Shown piece by piece: positions 1-9,165 of a stretch of DNA of 64,000 bases (its first letter is position 1; each line of letters opens with the position of its first letter). The notes under the pieces were generated by a model. It had not been told where the DNA came from, made no database searches, and was given only the letters and a program-made list of their open reading frames with translations. The position numbers and the translations under genes are program-made. The DNA is from Cyclobacteriaceae bacterium (GTDB lineage: Bacteria > Bacteroidota > Bacteroidia > Cytophagales > Cyclobacteriaceae). The stretch covers positions 2,476,567-2,540,566 of the forward strand of contig JABFRS010000001.1 in NCBI GenBank assembly GCA_013141055.1. The letters run 5' to 3'.

Positions 1-1874
1 GTATAAGTAGAATTTGGAAACTCATCTTTCAGATTCTGAGCAAGCACGTCTGCCTTATTGTCTCCACGCTCTTTATGAATGAGGTATAACTTATAGAGGA
101 CTTCAGGTTTAAAGGAAGACTTTGGGAATCGATCTAAAAGTTTTTCGTAGGAATCTTCGGCGTTATCTTTTTCACTTAACTGGAAATAATAAAGATCTCC
201 AAGTTTGAAGTAGGCTTCTTCAATCATGCCATAGGAAATCTTCTTTTGATCATCTGTAACAGGTAACTCGCTGAGGATTTTTGTAAAGGCCTGTTTTGCA
301 GGGGATATCCCTGCTACAACCGGCGCAATAACCTTGGGATCATTACTGACATTAGTACTGGTAACATCATTTGGATTGGTAACGACCGATGAAATGGTAG
401 CGGTTCGCGAGGACCTCCTCCAGTTATCCTCAAGAGGTATTGTGCCCCAAATCCTCTGGAATTCACCCTGCCCGGATGAAACGGCTGATGCATTGCCAAA
501 ATACCAATCGGTAGTGCTTGTGGATTCCGTGAGAAAGAAGCTGCTGCTTTGATTGTTGCCGCCGCTATTATCAGATCTTTTTTTCTTCTTTTTCTTTCCT
601 TCTTCTTTCTTTTCTCGTGCTGCAAAGACAGAATCAATTCGGCTATGGAGCACGGATGAATCAAGAGCGGCCATCATTAATAAACTATCCTGCCATTGAA
701 TGGTTTCTGTATACTTTACAAATTCTCCCAGAACCTCATGACGTTTTTTAATAGCGACATAATTTTCAAACTCCGGAGGCAAAGCGGTGACCGCGCTATC
801 GTAAAATGATTTAGCCAGAGAGAAACGTTTCAGTGAATCAAAGTATAGCTGACCTATGCGGAGATAGGCATTGCCTTGTATTCTTTTATTCTTCCCCGCG
901 TGAGCGGATAGTTTATATTGATCGATTGCCTCAGGAATATTGCCCTGCTTTCTTTCGAATTCGCCAAGTTCAAAATAGATCTTGTCTTTAAATTCCTGGT
1001 TTTTAGTATCGGATAAAAGCTTTGCAAACTGCTTTCGAATGTTTCTTATATTTTTTGAATTGTCAAGACGCGCTACCTGAGCCATGTTAAGGCGGGCATA
1101 AAAATCTATTTCGTAATCTGGATTGGTGGCAAGGCATCTTTGATAATAATTGTACGCTTCAGATCCGAAGCCAAGTTTTTGATAGACCTGACCAATAATA
1201 AAATAAATCCTTCCTTTTCTATCTGCTTTAGTAAGCAGGGAATCTGATTTGGTAAGGTTCCGAAGCATATTATCATAATCGGCACGGACCTGATAGTAAT
1301 AAGCCTTTTCCAGGTAAAGATTTTTTGAATTCGTCTTATTGAGTTTTTCTTTTTCAAGAAATTGAAATGCTTCTTCGGCTTTTGCAAATTCCTCTTGTTC
1401 AGTAAAAGTTCTGATCAAATGAATAAGTGCTACATGACGAAGATTTATGTCATGGCTTTTAGTGTTGACAAATTTGAAAGTTTGGATAGCGTTCTGAAAA
1501 TCGCAGTCATAAAGTCTGGCAAGACCCACCAGCACATAATCATCATCAAGCCATCGGCTATTGGGGTGACGTTGTATCGAGATGGAAGCCATCTTGATAA
1601 TTTCTTCGGTATCTTTTTTATAGCTTTTAGCAAGGGTTGTATCCAGCTTGGGGAAAAGCCTCAAGATCTGATTAGGGTCATCATCAAGACTTTTGAGAAT
1701 AACTTTTTCAACTTCACGTACTTTTTCCTTCGCGTAGAAATATCCGTTGAAGCGCGCCGTTGTATTGTGATAAAAACTTCCGACTACGGTGTTTTGATTG
1801 GATGAGCAGCTCCACCACGTTAATGCGGAAACGAGACAAAAAACCACAATAACCAGACGTCGGATCACCTTCAT
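1..1874 (-). CDS. porW: PorW/SprE-type T9SS lipoprotein with TPR repeats (3' end cut off)
   Basis: The frame is open from an ATG at 1874 to the window edge, giving about 624 N-terminal residues; the C-terminus is missing. The N-terminus has a short hydrophobic segment ending in WWSCSSN, a lipoprotein-type signal, then FYHNTTARFNGYFYA, a segment I associate with the SprE/PorW family. Helical TPR-like repeats follow (about residues 60-400 and 560-624), separated by a Lys-rich, Ser/Asn-rich linker near residue 428. In Bacteroidota this periplasm-facing lipoprotein is needed for type IX secretion and, where present, gliding. It diverges from the M23/bactofilin genes, which fits an envelope role. 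Other TPR lipoproteins are the alternative. Confidence 0.82.
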   Translation of the reverse strand, partial: MKVIRRLVIVVFCLVSALTWWSCSSNQNTVVGSFYHNTTARFNGYFYAKEKVREVEKVILKSLDDDPNQILRLFPKLDTTLAKSYKKDTEEIIKMASISIQRHPNSRWLDDDYVLVGLARLYDCDFQNAIQTFKFVNTKSHDINLRHVALIHLIRTFTEQEEFAKAEEAFQFLEKEKLNKTNSKNLYLEKAYYYQVRADYDNMLRNLTKSDSLLTKADRKGRIYFIIGQVYQKLGFGSEAYNYYQRCLATNPDYEIDFYARLNMAQVARLDNSKNIRNIRKQFAKLLSDTKNQEFKDKIYFELGEFERKQGNIPEAIDQYKLSAHAGKNKRIQGNAYLRIGQLYFDSLKRFSLAKSFYDSAVTALPPEFENYVAIKKRHEVLGEFVKYTETIQWQDSLLMMAALDSSVLHSRIDSVFAAREKKEEGKKKKKKRSDNSGGNNQSSSFFLTESTSTTDWYFGNASAVSSGQGEFQRIWGTIPLEDNWRRSSRTATISSVVTNPNDVTSTNVSNDPKVIAPVVAGISPAKQAFTKILSELPVTDDQKKISYGMIEEAYFKLGDLYYFQLSEKDNAEDSYEKLLDRFPKSSFKPEVLYKLYLIHKERGDNKADVLAQNLKDEFPNSTY

Positions 1875-1936
1875 GAAGGGGTTTGAGCTACAAACGTAAA
1901 AAACAGATTTTCAATATTATAATCGGCCAGAATATC

Positions 1937-1944
1937 TAATTTTG
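1937..1944 (+). promoter_or_regulatory. Bacteroidota -7 element for the M23-bactofilin-atp genes
   Basis: TAATTTTG matches the TAnnTTTG -7 consensus of the Bacteroidota primary sigma factor. It ends 16 nt before the TTG start at 1961. No clear -33 TTTG is seen at the usual distance, so this is a candidate only. Confidence 0.5.
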
Positions 1945-1960
1945 CACATATTTTCCTGAT

Positions 1961-2830
1961 TTGAAACCAAAAAAGACAATATCTGAAAGGCTGACGGCTC
2001 GCTACCAAATGGTGGTCCGAAATGAGGATAACCTGGAAGAGAAATCAAGCTTTGGCTTTACGTATGCCAAATTACTTGTTTTTTCCATCGTAGTATTCAT
2101 AGTTGTCTTTATAGGCAGCCTTTATCTTGCTCAAACCCTTTTAGCAAAATGGTTTGACCCGCGCTATGCACAACGCGAAACCAATAAGAAGCTGGATCAG
2201 TTTGCCCTTAAGGTAGACTCACTTTATCAGGAGATGGACAACAAGGACAAGTTCATCGAAAATTTCAAAAGAGTTCTCAATGGTGAGACAGACAGCACAT
2301 CAAATATTGATCAGGCGACTGCATTGAGAGAACAGGATAAGCCAGTGACATCTGTCAGCAGTGTTCGCCTTGAGCCAACAGATTCACAGTTCAGAAAAGA
2401 TTTTGAACAGTCGGAACTTTCAATGATTTCTCTGACGAGCAGTAAGTATCGTGAACTCAGAGAGACATTTTTCTTTTCACCGATCACAGGTTTTATATCA
2501 GATAAGTATGATGTGAAGAAAGGACATTATGGGGTTGATATTGTTGCCAAGACAAATGAGCCGGTAAAGTGTATCGCAGACGGAACTGTTATTATGTCCT
2601 CATGGACACAAGATGCGGGCTATGTGATAGCGATCCAGCACAGGGGCAACCTGATCTCGGTATTCAAGCACAATGCCGAATTATTGAAAAAAGTTGGTAA
2701 TTTTGTGAACGCAGGTGAAATTATCTCTATTGTTGGCAACAGTGGCGAGATGACTGACGGACCCCACCTTCATTTTGAATTGTGGTACAACGGCAACTCC
2801 CTTAATCCGGAAGAGTTTGTAACATTCTAA
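1961..2830 (+). CDS. Membrane-anchored M23 (LytM) family peptidase
   Basis: A 289-residue protein with a cytoplasmic N-terminus, one membrane segment (about 36-61), a coiled stretch (70-110) and a C-terminal LytM domain (about 170-289). The zinc ligands and catalytic histidines are visible: H189 and D193 in GHYGVD, H237, and H269/H271 in HLHFELW. The expected role is cutting peptidoglycan cross-bridges in the periplasm. The start is TTG, placed because the frame opens just after a -7 element and no ATG precedes the membrane segment at a better position. Pairing with the bactofilin gene 14 nt downstream is a known arrangement for cell-shape hydrolases, so a local wall-remodelling role is inferred. 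Confidence 0.88.
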   Translation: MKPKKTISERLTARYQMVVRNEDNLEEKSSFGFTYAKLLVFSIVVFIVVFIGSLYLAQTLLAKWFDPRYAQRETNKKLDQFALKVDSLYQEMDNKDKFIENFKRVLNGETDSTSNIDQATALREQDKPVTSVSSVRLEPTDSQFRKDFEQSELSMISLTSSKYRELRETFFFSPITGFISDKYDVKKGHYGVDIVAKTNEPVKCIADGTVIMSSWTQDAGYVIAIQHRGNLISVFKHNAELLKKVGNFVNAGEIISIVGNSGEMTDGPHLHFELWYNGNSLNPEEFVTF

Positions 2831-2843
2831 AAAACACAAAGAC

Positions 2844-3269
2844 ATGTTTACTACGAAAGAGGAAAAAAAAGCAGCTGAAGAAATCAGCAATTCCAGTAAT
2901 GTTATTGGAAAGGGAACTGTGATTGAAGGAAATATTGAAACCTTCGGAAACATTCGCATAGAAGGCCGTATCAACGGCAACATTAAGTCAAAGTCAAAAA
3001 TTGCATTGGGCAACTCAAGTCACGTTGACGGAAACATTACTGCACAGAATGTAGATATTGAAGGAACTGTAAAAGGTAAAATTGAAATATCTGAAGTTCT
3101 GGTTTTGAAGGCTACTGCAGTAGTGCACGGTGACATTTCTACAGGTAAGCTTGTGGTTGAACCAGGAGCAGTATTCAACGGAAGTTGCAAAATGGGCGCC
3201 GCTATAAAGGATATAAAGTCAGCAGAGAATGGAGCAGCCTCACACGCCTACAGATCCGAAGCCATCTAA
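2844..3269 (+). CDS. Bactofilin (polymer-forming cytoskeletal protein)
   Basis: A 141-residue protein with the short bactofilin beta-helix core (about 20-120) flanked by charged tails. The repeating pattern of Gly, Ile and Val every five to six residues (IGKGTVIEGNIETFGNIRIE and following rungs) is characteristic. Bactofilins polymerise without nucleotide under the inner membrane and often position peptidoglycan hydrolases; the M23 peptidase gene just upstream is the likely partner. Its 3' end overlaps the next gene by 41 bp in another frame. Family assignment is firm; the specific function is inferred from position. Confidence 0.9.
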   Translation: MFTTKEEKKAAEEISNSSNVIGKGTVIEGNIETFGNIRIEGRINGNIKSKSKIALGNSSHVDGNITAQNVDIEGTVKGKIEISEVLVLKATAVVHGDISTGKLVVEPGAVFNGSCKMGAAIKDIKSAENGAASHAYRSEAI

Positions 3270-3453
3270 TTCTTTCCTCAGGTACGGTAATTTCGCTCTT
3301 CAGCTATTTGGAGGCATGGCCCTTGCAGGTTGGCTTGGCTACAAGCTTGATCAATATCTTGGGTTTGGATTTCCTGTGTTCCTGCTTTCATTCGTTCTGA
3401 TTGTTTTCACGGGAATGCTATATACCATGTATAAGAAACTTAAAAACGACTAG
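3229..3453 (+). CDS. AtpZ/AtpI-family small membrane protein
   Basis: A 74-residue protein with two membrane helices (about 20-40 and 48-68) and the FGGMALAGWLGYKLD segment seen in the AtpZ/AtpI family encoded at the head of F-ATPase operons. Members are thought to help c-ring assembly or carry divalent cations. The ATG at 3229 lies inside the bactofilin gene (41-bp overlap in another frame); no later ATG, GTG or TTG precedes the first helix, which supports this start. The stop codon abuts the next start codon. Identity rests on length, topology and position before atpB. Confidence 0.75.
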   Translation: MEQPHTPTDPKPSNSFLRYGNFALQLFGGMALAGWLGYKLDQYLGFGFPVFLLSFVLIVFTGMLYTMYKKLKND

Positions 3454-3852
3454 TTGCTACGTTTTTCAATCATAGCGGTATTGCTGGCTGCAGTGGTTTT
3501 GCTGGTAGTGGTGGTAGCTTCTGATGCAGGATATTTTGATCTGCCGTCATTTTTCAAAGAGATTGTTATTTTTTTAGGGATTTCCACAATAGGCCTTTAC
3601 AGACTTATCACCAACAGAATAGGATCCAATCCCTCTGACTTTGTCAAAATATACCTTGGTGTGACTGTTTTGAGAATCCTTTTTTTTGGCGGATTTATCT
3701 TCGTGATCATCAAACTTGACCCTGATGGAGCTATTGAAAATACCGTCCTGTTTCTTGTCTGTTATTTCCTTTTTACGATCCTGGAGGTGGGTGTTTTATT
3801 CAGGAAAATAAATGCCCGAAAGTCCTCCCAACATGGGCAAAAAGATCTTTAA
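3454..3852 (+). CDS. Small four-helix membrane protein of the atp operon (unknown)
   Basis: A 132-residue integral membrane protein with about four hydrophobic helices (4-24, 36-54, 66-86, 96-116) and a short charged, Lys/Gln-rich tail. It starts with TTG immediately after the stop of the AtpZ-like gene. Size and place, between AtpZ and atpB, match the small AtpI-like proteins often found there in Bacteroidota, but I see no diagnostic motif. A role in ATP synthase assembly is inferred from position alone. Confidence 0.65.
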   Translation: MLRFSIIAVLLAAVVLLVVVVASDAGYFDLPSFFKEIVIFLGISTIGLYRLITNRIGSNPSDFVKIYLGVTVLRILFFGGFIFVIIKLDPDGAIENTVLFLVCYFLFTILEVGVLFRKINARKSSQHGQKDL

Positions 3853-3878
3853 AGATTTTTTTTTGGCTCATTAATGAA

Positions 3879-3886
3879 TAGTTTTG
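3879..3886 (+). promoter_or_regulatory. Candidate -7 element before atpB
   Basis: TAGTTTTG fits TAnnTTTG and lies 19 nt before the GTG start of atpB. A TTTTGG stands upstream at 3861-3866, but the gap of about 13 nt is shorter than the usual spacing. Confidence 0.4.
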
Positions 3887-3905
3887 CGGTCGATTTAAAA
3901 AGACT

Positions 3906-5015
3906 GTGACGACCTACCCAAAAAAGCCGTTTCCCCTAGTAAAAAGCGCGTTTTTAGCGTGTTTTTTAACCCTTTTTTCAGTGGCATTTTCTCCTGTAAT
4001 CGCACAGGAAGATCACCACTCAGAACAACTCACAGATTCGACTACAGTGGAGTCTTCAGAGTCAGCTGAAAAGGCGCATGGCAAGAGTCTCGACATCAGT
4101 GAAGTGATCATTGAGCACGTTTTGGACAACCACGTTTGGCACTTTTTCAACGGTCATTATGGCACAATTTATCCTCCGGTAATTGTTTATACCAGCGAGC
4201 GCGGTCTTGAAATGTTTTCTTCTAAAAACTTTTTTGACGAACACCACAATCCTGTAGCATATAATGGCTACACCCTTGAGCATGACAAGATTCACCTTGG
4301 AGAAAAGTCTGTTCTTGATCTTTCCATTACAAAGAATGTTTTGATGCTTTTCATCAATGCAACTATTTTGTTGCTGGTGTTTGGCGCGGTAGCCCGATCA
4401 TATAAGAAGAATGCTGGTAAAGCACCGAAAGGCATTCAATCTTTCATTGAGCCGATCGTCTTATTCGTAAAGAATGATATCGTAAAGCCTAACATTGGAC
4501 CAAAGTATGAGAGATATCTTCCTTATTTACTCACCTTGTTCTTCTTTGTCCTTTTTGGAAATCTTTTAGGATTACTTCCGGGAGCGGCTAATCTTTCAGG
4601 CAATATCGCGGTAACACTGGTATTAGCGCTGATCACTTTCGTGATTACCAATGTTAGCGCAAACAAAAACTACTGGATGCATATTCTATGGACACCTGGC
4701 GTGCCATTGCCATTGCGCATTATCATCTTGCCGGTTGAGTTGATAGGGATATTAACCAAGCCATTCTCGCTTACTATTCGTTTGTTTGCTGCAATTACAG
4801 CTGGTCACATCGTATTGTTAAGTCTTGTTGGATTGACTTTCGTATTCAGTAGCTGGTATGTTGGAATCGGAGCATCGTTGTTTGTTTTGTTCATCAGTCT
4901 GATTGAATTGCTGGTAGCAGGAATCCAGGCTTATGTGTTTACGCTTTTCTCTGCCTTATATATAGGAATGGCAGTAGTAGAGCATGGACATGACAATCAG
5001 CATCAACACGATTAA
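3906..5015 (+). CDS. atpB: F0F1 ATP synthase subunit a
   Basis: A 369-residue subunit a, the proton-channel part of F0. The essential arginine is R292 in the helix SLTIRLFAAITAGH, and NLLGLLPG marks an earlier conserved helix. It is about 100 residues longer than the E. coli protein: an N-terminal signal-like segment ending in VIAQ (about residue 34) and an acidic, His-containing periplasmic region come before the first conserved helix, as in other Bacteroidota. The C-terminus is His-rich (EHGHDNQHQHD). The start is GTG. It heads the structural genes atpB-E-F-H-A-G. Confidence 0.95.
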   Translation: MTTYPKKPFPLVKSAFLACFLTLFSVAFSPVIAQEDHHSEQLTDSTTVESSESAEKAHGKSLDISEVIIEHVLDNHVWHFFNGHYGTIYPPVIVYTSERGLEMFSSKNFFDEHHNPVAYNGYTLEHDKIHLGEKSVLDLSITKNVLMLFINATILLLVFGAVARSYKKNAGKAPKGIQSFIEPIVLFVKNDIVKPNIGPKYERYLPYLLTLFFFVLFGNLLGLLPGAANLSGNIAVTLVLALITFVITNVSANKNYWMHILWTPGVPLPLRIIILPVELIGILTKPFSLTIRLFAAITAGHIVLLSLVGLTFVFSSWYVGIGASLFVLFISLIELLVAGIQAYVFTLFSALYIGMAVVEHGHDNQHQHD

Positions 5016-5030
5016 AAAGAATTGAGGTAG

Positions 5031-5354
<324 letters not shown>

Positions 5355-5390
5355 TTTGTTTGAGGTCTAAAGCATCTTAAGCATGAATTT

Positions 5391-5430
5391 GAAACTTGCC
5401 TTAGGCAATGGGCCGGGCAGGTTTCTTTTT
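5391..5430 (+). terminator. Stem-loop with T-run after atpE (attenuator-like)
   Basis: GAAACTTGCC at 5391-5400 pairs with GGCAGGTTTC at 5416-5425 through one G-T wobble, followed by TTTTT. It has the form of an intrinsic terminator but sits inside the atp operon, so partial termination or 3'-end protection of atpE mRNA is inferred. Confidence 0.5.
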
Positions 5431-5476
5431 ACTCTGAATGAATAACTGATCACAGTTGATCTAAAAATATAGAACT

Positions 5477-5971
5477 ATGGAATTCTTAACCCCCGGCTCA
5501 GGCCTTCTCTTCTGGCAGTTTGTTGTTTTTATTGCCTTGGTTTTCCTTTTGGGTAAAATGGCATGGAAACCAATTCTTGCTTCTTTGAAAGAGCGTGAAG
5601 ATTCAATTCAAAATGCACTTGATTCTGCAGAAAGAGCAAAGAATGAGATGGCTTCATTGAAGTCAGATAATGAGAAATTAATGAAGCAGGCCCGTGAAGA
5701 ACGTGATATAATGTTGCGCGAAGCACGTGATGCTGCTAATCGTCTTCATGACCAGGCACAAGCCGATGCCAAGAAGAATGCTGACAAGATCATTGAGGAC
5801 GCAAAAGCAGTTATCAATATTGAAAAGCAAGCAGCATTACGCGACGTGCGCGCGCAGGTAGCGACCTTCTCTCTGGAGATTGCAGAAAAGCTTATGAAGA
5901 AAAATCTTTCTACCGATAAAGCTCAAAAAGAAATGGTAGATGGTTTTATGAATGATTTAAAACTGAACTGA
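5477..5971 (+). CDS. atpF: F0F1 ATP synthase subunit b
   Basis: A 164-residue peripheral-stalk subunit: one N-terminal membrane helix (about 10-28, LLFWQFVVFIALVFLLGKMAW) and a long charged helix rich in Ala, Glu, Lys and Arg (about 35-150) that dimerises. MAWKPI after the membrane helix is the usual b-subunit turn. Length is normal for the family. It follows atpE after 122 nt that hold a terminator-like hairpin and precedes atpH by 12 nt. Confidence 0.95.
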   Translation: MEFLTPGSGLLFWQFVVFIALVFLLGKMAWKPILASLKEREDSIQNALDSAERAKNEMASLKSDNEKLMKQAREERDIMLREARDAANRLHDQAQADAKKNADKIIEDAKAVINIEKQAALRDVRAQVATFSLEIAEKLMKKNLSTDKAQKEMVDGFMNDLKLN

Positions 5972-5983
5972 TAGCAGACTAAC

Positions 5984-6544
5984 ATGGCGGATTTACGCGT
6001 AGCCTCAAGATATGTAAAGTCACTGCTTGGATTGGCAGTGGAGAAAGGTGCTGTAGAAGCCGTGCATCAGGACATGCTTCTGTTTTCAAAGATCTGTGCT
6101 GAGAATCGTGACTTTACTGTCATGCTTCGTAGTCCTGTAATCCGTCACGAAAAGAAGCGTGCTGTTCTGGACAAGATATTTTCAGGAAAGGTGAATCCCT
6201 TAACAATGGCCATCATTGATATTCTTACGAAGAAGAATCGTGAGCCTTTGTTGCCTGCCATCGCTGCAGAATTTCACAATGCTTACAACGAATACAAAGG
6301 CATTGGCAAAGCGTATATCACTACAACAATTCCAATGGATCAGGAATTGCGTGCGAAAATTGAAACTATTGTGAAGAAGCTTAGCGCTCAGAAACAAGTT
6401 GAAATACACGAGAAAGTTGATAAGGATCTGATCGGCGGATTTATCCTTAATGTTGGAGATCGTCAGATTGATGCATCAATCAGAAGCAAACTGAAATCAT
6501 TGAAAATGAAATTCACTGAGAATTTCTATGTGAAAGAATTTTAA
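5984..6544 (+). CDS. atpH: F0F1 ATP synthase subunit delta
   Basis: A 186-residue delta (OSCP) subunit linking the b stalk to the top of F1. The N-terminal six-helix domain begins ASRYVKSLLGLAVEKGA, and the C-terminal part carries VDKDLIGGFILNVGDRQIDASI, the family's conserved end. Length is normal. It sits between atpF and atpA, as in most bacteria, with short gaps that indicate one transcript. Confidence 0.94.
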   Translation: MADLRVASRYVKSLLGLAVEKGAVEAVHQDMLLFSKICAENRDFTVMLRSPVIRHEKKRAVLDKIFSGKVNPLTMAIIDILTKKNREPLLPAIAAEFHNAYNEYKGIGKAYITTTIPMDQELRAKIETIVKKLSAQKQVEIHEKVDKDLIGGFILNVGDRQIDASIRSKLKSLKMKFTENFYVKEF

Positions 6545-6582
6545 TAACGAATAAAGAATAACAACGAATAACGAACTTAATT

Positions 6583-8157
6583 ATGGCAGAGATCAGACCC
6601 GAAGAAGTTTCCGCAATCCTACGCGAGCAATTATCAAGCGCTCGTACAAGCGCAGAGTTGGAAGAAGTCGGCACTGTATTAACAGTAGGTGATGGCGTGG
6701 CCCGCATATATGGACTTACCAAAGCTCAAGCCGGAGAATTGATCCAATTCGAAAACGGATTGCGTGCATTGGTATTGAATCTTGAAGAAGATAACGTTGG
6801 AGCGGTATTACTTGGAGACCCTCAGGGTATCAAGGAAGGTGCTATCGTAAAACGTACTGGTCAGATCGCTTCTGTAAAAGTTGGTGAAGGTGTTTTAGGA
6901 CGTGTTGTAGATACCCTTGCAAAACCAATCGATGGTAAAGGACCTTTGACTGGGGAACTTTATGAAATGCCACTTGAGCGTAAGGCTCCAGGGGTGATTT
7001 TCCGTCAACCAGTAAGTGAACCGCTTCAGACAGGTATCAAGGCGATTGATGCAATGATTCCGATCGGTCGTGGTCAGCGTGAGTTGATCATCGGTGATCG
7101 TCAGACTGGTAAGACTGCCGTTGCAATTGATGCGATCATCAACCAGAAAGAATTTTACGCAGCTGGCAAGCCAGTTTATTGTATTTATGTGGCAATTGGT
7201 CAAAAAGCATCTACAGTTGCTTCAGTGGCTGCAACACTTGAGAAGGCTGGTGCTTTACCATATACTGTCATTGTTTCTGCCTCAGCTTCAGATCCTGCTC
7301 CGATGCAATTCTTTGCACCGTTTACAGGAGCTGCGATTGGCGAGTTTTTCCGTGATACCGGCCGCCCTGCTCTTGTAATCTATGATGACTTATCAAAACA
7401 AGCTGTTTCATACCGTGAAGTTTCATTGTTATTGAGAAGACCTCCTGGTCGTGAGGCGTATCCTGGAGATGTATTCTATCTTCACTCACGTTTGCTGGAG
7501 AGAGCCGCGAAGATCATTGCAAATGATGAGCTGGCTCAGAAGATGAACGATCTTCCTGCAACCATTAAACACCTGGTGAAAGGTGGTGGTTCATTGACTG
7601 CCCTTCCGATCATTGAAACACAAGCGAATGATGTGTCTGCCTATATCCCAACGAATGTTATTTCTATCACAGACGGTCAGATATTCCTTGAAACGAATTT
7701 GTTCAACTCTGGAATTCGTCCTGCGATTAACGTTGGTATCTCGGTATCACGTGTGGGTGGATCTGCGCAGATCAAATCAATGAAGAAGGTTGCCGGAACA
7801 TTGAAGCTGGATCAGGCACAGTTCCGTGAATTGGAAGCTTTTTCAAAATTCGGTTCTGATCTTGATGCATCTACTAAGCTTACGATCGAACGAGGCCGTA
7901 GAAACATGGAAATATTGAAGCAGCCTCAGTACGAACCGGTTCCTGTTGAAGAGCAAGTAGCAATTCTTACAGCTTCAACCCGTGGTTTCCTTGATAAAGT
8001 ACCTGTTGAAAAAGTGAAGGAGTTTGAAAAAGATTTCCTTGGATTGTTGAGAGTTCAGCACAAGAACATCCTTGATAATTTCAAGGCAGGTAAAGTTGAA
8101 GATGCAGATGTTGCGATGATCAAGAAATTAGCATCTGAATTATCTTCTAAATATTAG
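6583..8157 (+). CDS. atpA: F1 ATP synthase subunit alpha
   Basis: A 524-residue alpha subunit, the non-catalytic nucleotide-binding partner of beta in F1. The P-loop GDRQTGKT is at 171-178; [20 protein letters not shown] and the arginine-finger segment VSRVGGSAQ are present. Length is normal. The beta and epsilon genes (atpD, atpC) are not nearby; in many Bacteroidota they form a separate unit, so they are expected elsewhere in the genome. A hairpin follows in the gap before atpG. Confidence 0.97.
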   Translation: MAEIRPEEVSAILREQLSSARTSAELEEVGTVLTVGDGVARIYGLTKAQAGELIQFENGLRALVLNLEEDNVGAVLLGDPQGIKEGAIVKRTGQIASVKVGEGVLGRVVDTLAKPIDGKGPLTGELYEMPLERKAPGVIFRQPVSEPLQTGIKAIDAMIPIGRGQRELIIGDRQTGKTAVAIDAIINQKEFYAAGKPVYCIYVAIGQKASTVASVAATLEKAGALPYTVIVSASASDPAPMQFFAPFTGAAIGEFFRDTGRPALVIYDDLSKQAVSYREVSLLLRRPPGREAYPGDVFYLHSRLLERAAKIIANDELAQKMNDLPATIKHLVKGGGSLTALPIIETQANDVSAYIPTNVISITDGQIFLETNLFNSGIRPAINVGISVSRVGGSAQIKSMKKVAGTLKLDQAQFRELEAFSKFGSDLDASTKLTIERGRRNMEILKQPQYEPVPVEEQVAILTASTRGFLDKVPVEKVKEFEKDFLGLLRVQHKNILDNFKAGKVEDADVAMIKKLASELSSKY

Positions 8158-8165
8158 AATTGAAA

Positions 8166-8196
8166 ATTGACTAACTGATTTATCGGTTAGTTCAAT
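8166..8196 (+). other. Hairpin between atpA and atpG
   Basis: ATTGACTAACTGA pairs with TCGGTTAGTTCAAT around a 4-nt loop, with one G-T wobble and one bulged base. No strong T-run follows. It ends 12 nt before the atpG start, so it could hold back atpG translation or be an RNA processing site. Confidence 0.4.
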
Positions 8197-8208
8197 CTTA
8201 AAATAAAT

Positions 8209-9090
8209 ATGGCCAGTTTAAAAGAAGTTAAGTCCCGGATCAGTTCAGTGATCAGCACGCAGCAAATCACCAAAGCCATGAAAATGGTTGCGGCGGCCAA
8301 GTTGCGTAAATCACAGGATCGAATTATGCAGATGCGCCCCTTTGCGCAAAAGATGACAGCTATTTTGCAAAATCTATCTTCTGGAAATAATGATGGCGAC
8401 AGCTGGTATAGCGATGTTCGTCAGGAAGAAAAGATCTTAATCGTAACTATCAGTTCTGATCGCGGTTTGTGCGGATCTTTTAACTCAACCGTGTTTAAAG
8501 GAGCGTTGCGTCTTATTCAGGAAAAGTATTCTTCTCAGCAGGCAAAGGGAAATGTTACCATTCTTCCTTTAGGAAAGAAGTCTCTTGATTTTTTCGCGAA
8601 GAGAAAATATCCAACAGCAGCTGAATATGTAAACGTATTTCAGGGATTGTCTTTTGATAAGGTTTCTGTTGTCGGAGACTATCTGATGAACTCCTTCCGT
8701 AAAGGAGAATATGATAAAATTGAAATTGTTTACAATCAGTTTAAGAACGTTGCAACTCAGATTTTGGTAGCAGAGCAATGGTTACCTGTAGTTCCGGTAA
8801 AAAATGCTGCCGGACCACGTCAGGACATTGATTACATCTTCCAGCCAAATCAGGAGGAGATTATGACTGGATTAATTCCTAAGTCATTGAAAGTTCAGCT
8901 TTACAAAGCAGTTCTCGATTCAAATGCTTCTGAAAATGGAGCAAGAATGACGGCGATGGACAAGGCAAATGAAAATGCCGGAGAACTCCTTAAAGACCTC
9001 AAATTGATGTACAATCGTACACGTCAGGCAGCGATTACAAAGGAAATCCTTGAGATTGTTGCGGGAGCAGAGGCGTTAAAGAGCGCATAA
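8209..9090 (+). CDS. atpG: F1 ATP synthase subunit gamma
   Basis: A 293-residue central-stalk subunit. The N-terminal coiled-coil helix is clear (LKEVKSRISSVISTQQITKAMKMVAAAKL), SSDRGLCGSFNS is the conserved domain start, and the C-terminal helix ends RQAAITKEILEIVAGAEAL. It rotates inside the alpha-beta ring. It is the last gene of this atp block and is followed by a strong intrinsic terminator. Confidence 0.96.
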   Translation: MASLKEVKSRISSVISTQQITKAMKMVAAAKLRKSQDRIMQMRPFAQKMTAILQNLSSGNNDGDSWYSDVRQEEKILIVTISSDRGLCGSFNSTVFKGALRLIQEKYSSQQAKGNVTILPLGKKSLDFFAKRKYPTAAEYVNVFQGLSFDKVSVVGDYLMNSFRKGEYDKIEIVYNQFKNVATQILVAEQWLPVVPVKNAAGPRQDIDYIFQPNQEEIMTGLIPKSLKVQLYKAVLDSNASENGARMTAMDKANENAGELLKDLKLMYNRTRQAAITKEILEIVAGAEALKSA

Positions 9091-9110
9091 AGAAAAAATC
9101 GAATAACTTG

Positions 9111-9139
9111 AAGCCCGTCTCAGTGAGATGGGCTTTTTG
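9111..9139 (+). terminator. Intrinsic terminator of the atp operon
   Basis: AAGCCCGTCTC (9111-9121) pairs with GAGATGGGCTT (9125-9135) around a 3-nt loop, with one G-T wobble, followed by a T-run. It lies 20 nt after the atpG stop. Confidence 0.85.
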
Positions 9140-9165
9140 CTTTTAAAGGAATACTACAGGATTGT

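Noticed and set aside
314-1805. Several plus- and minus-strand frames of 60-147 codons
   Set aside because: They lie across the porW gene in other frames. The porW frame is open for more than 1.8 kb with clear TPR and lipoprotein features, and the others show no family motif.
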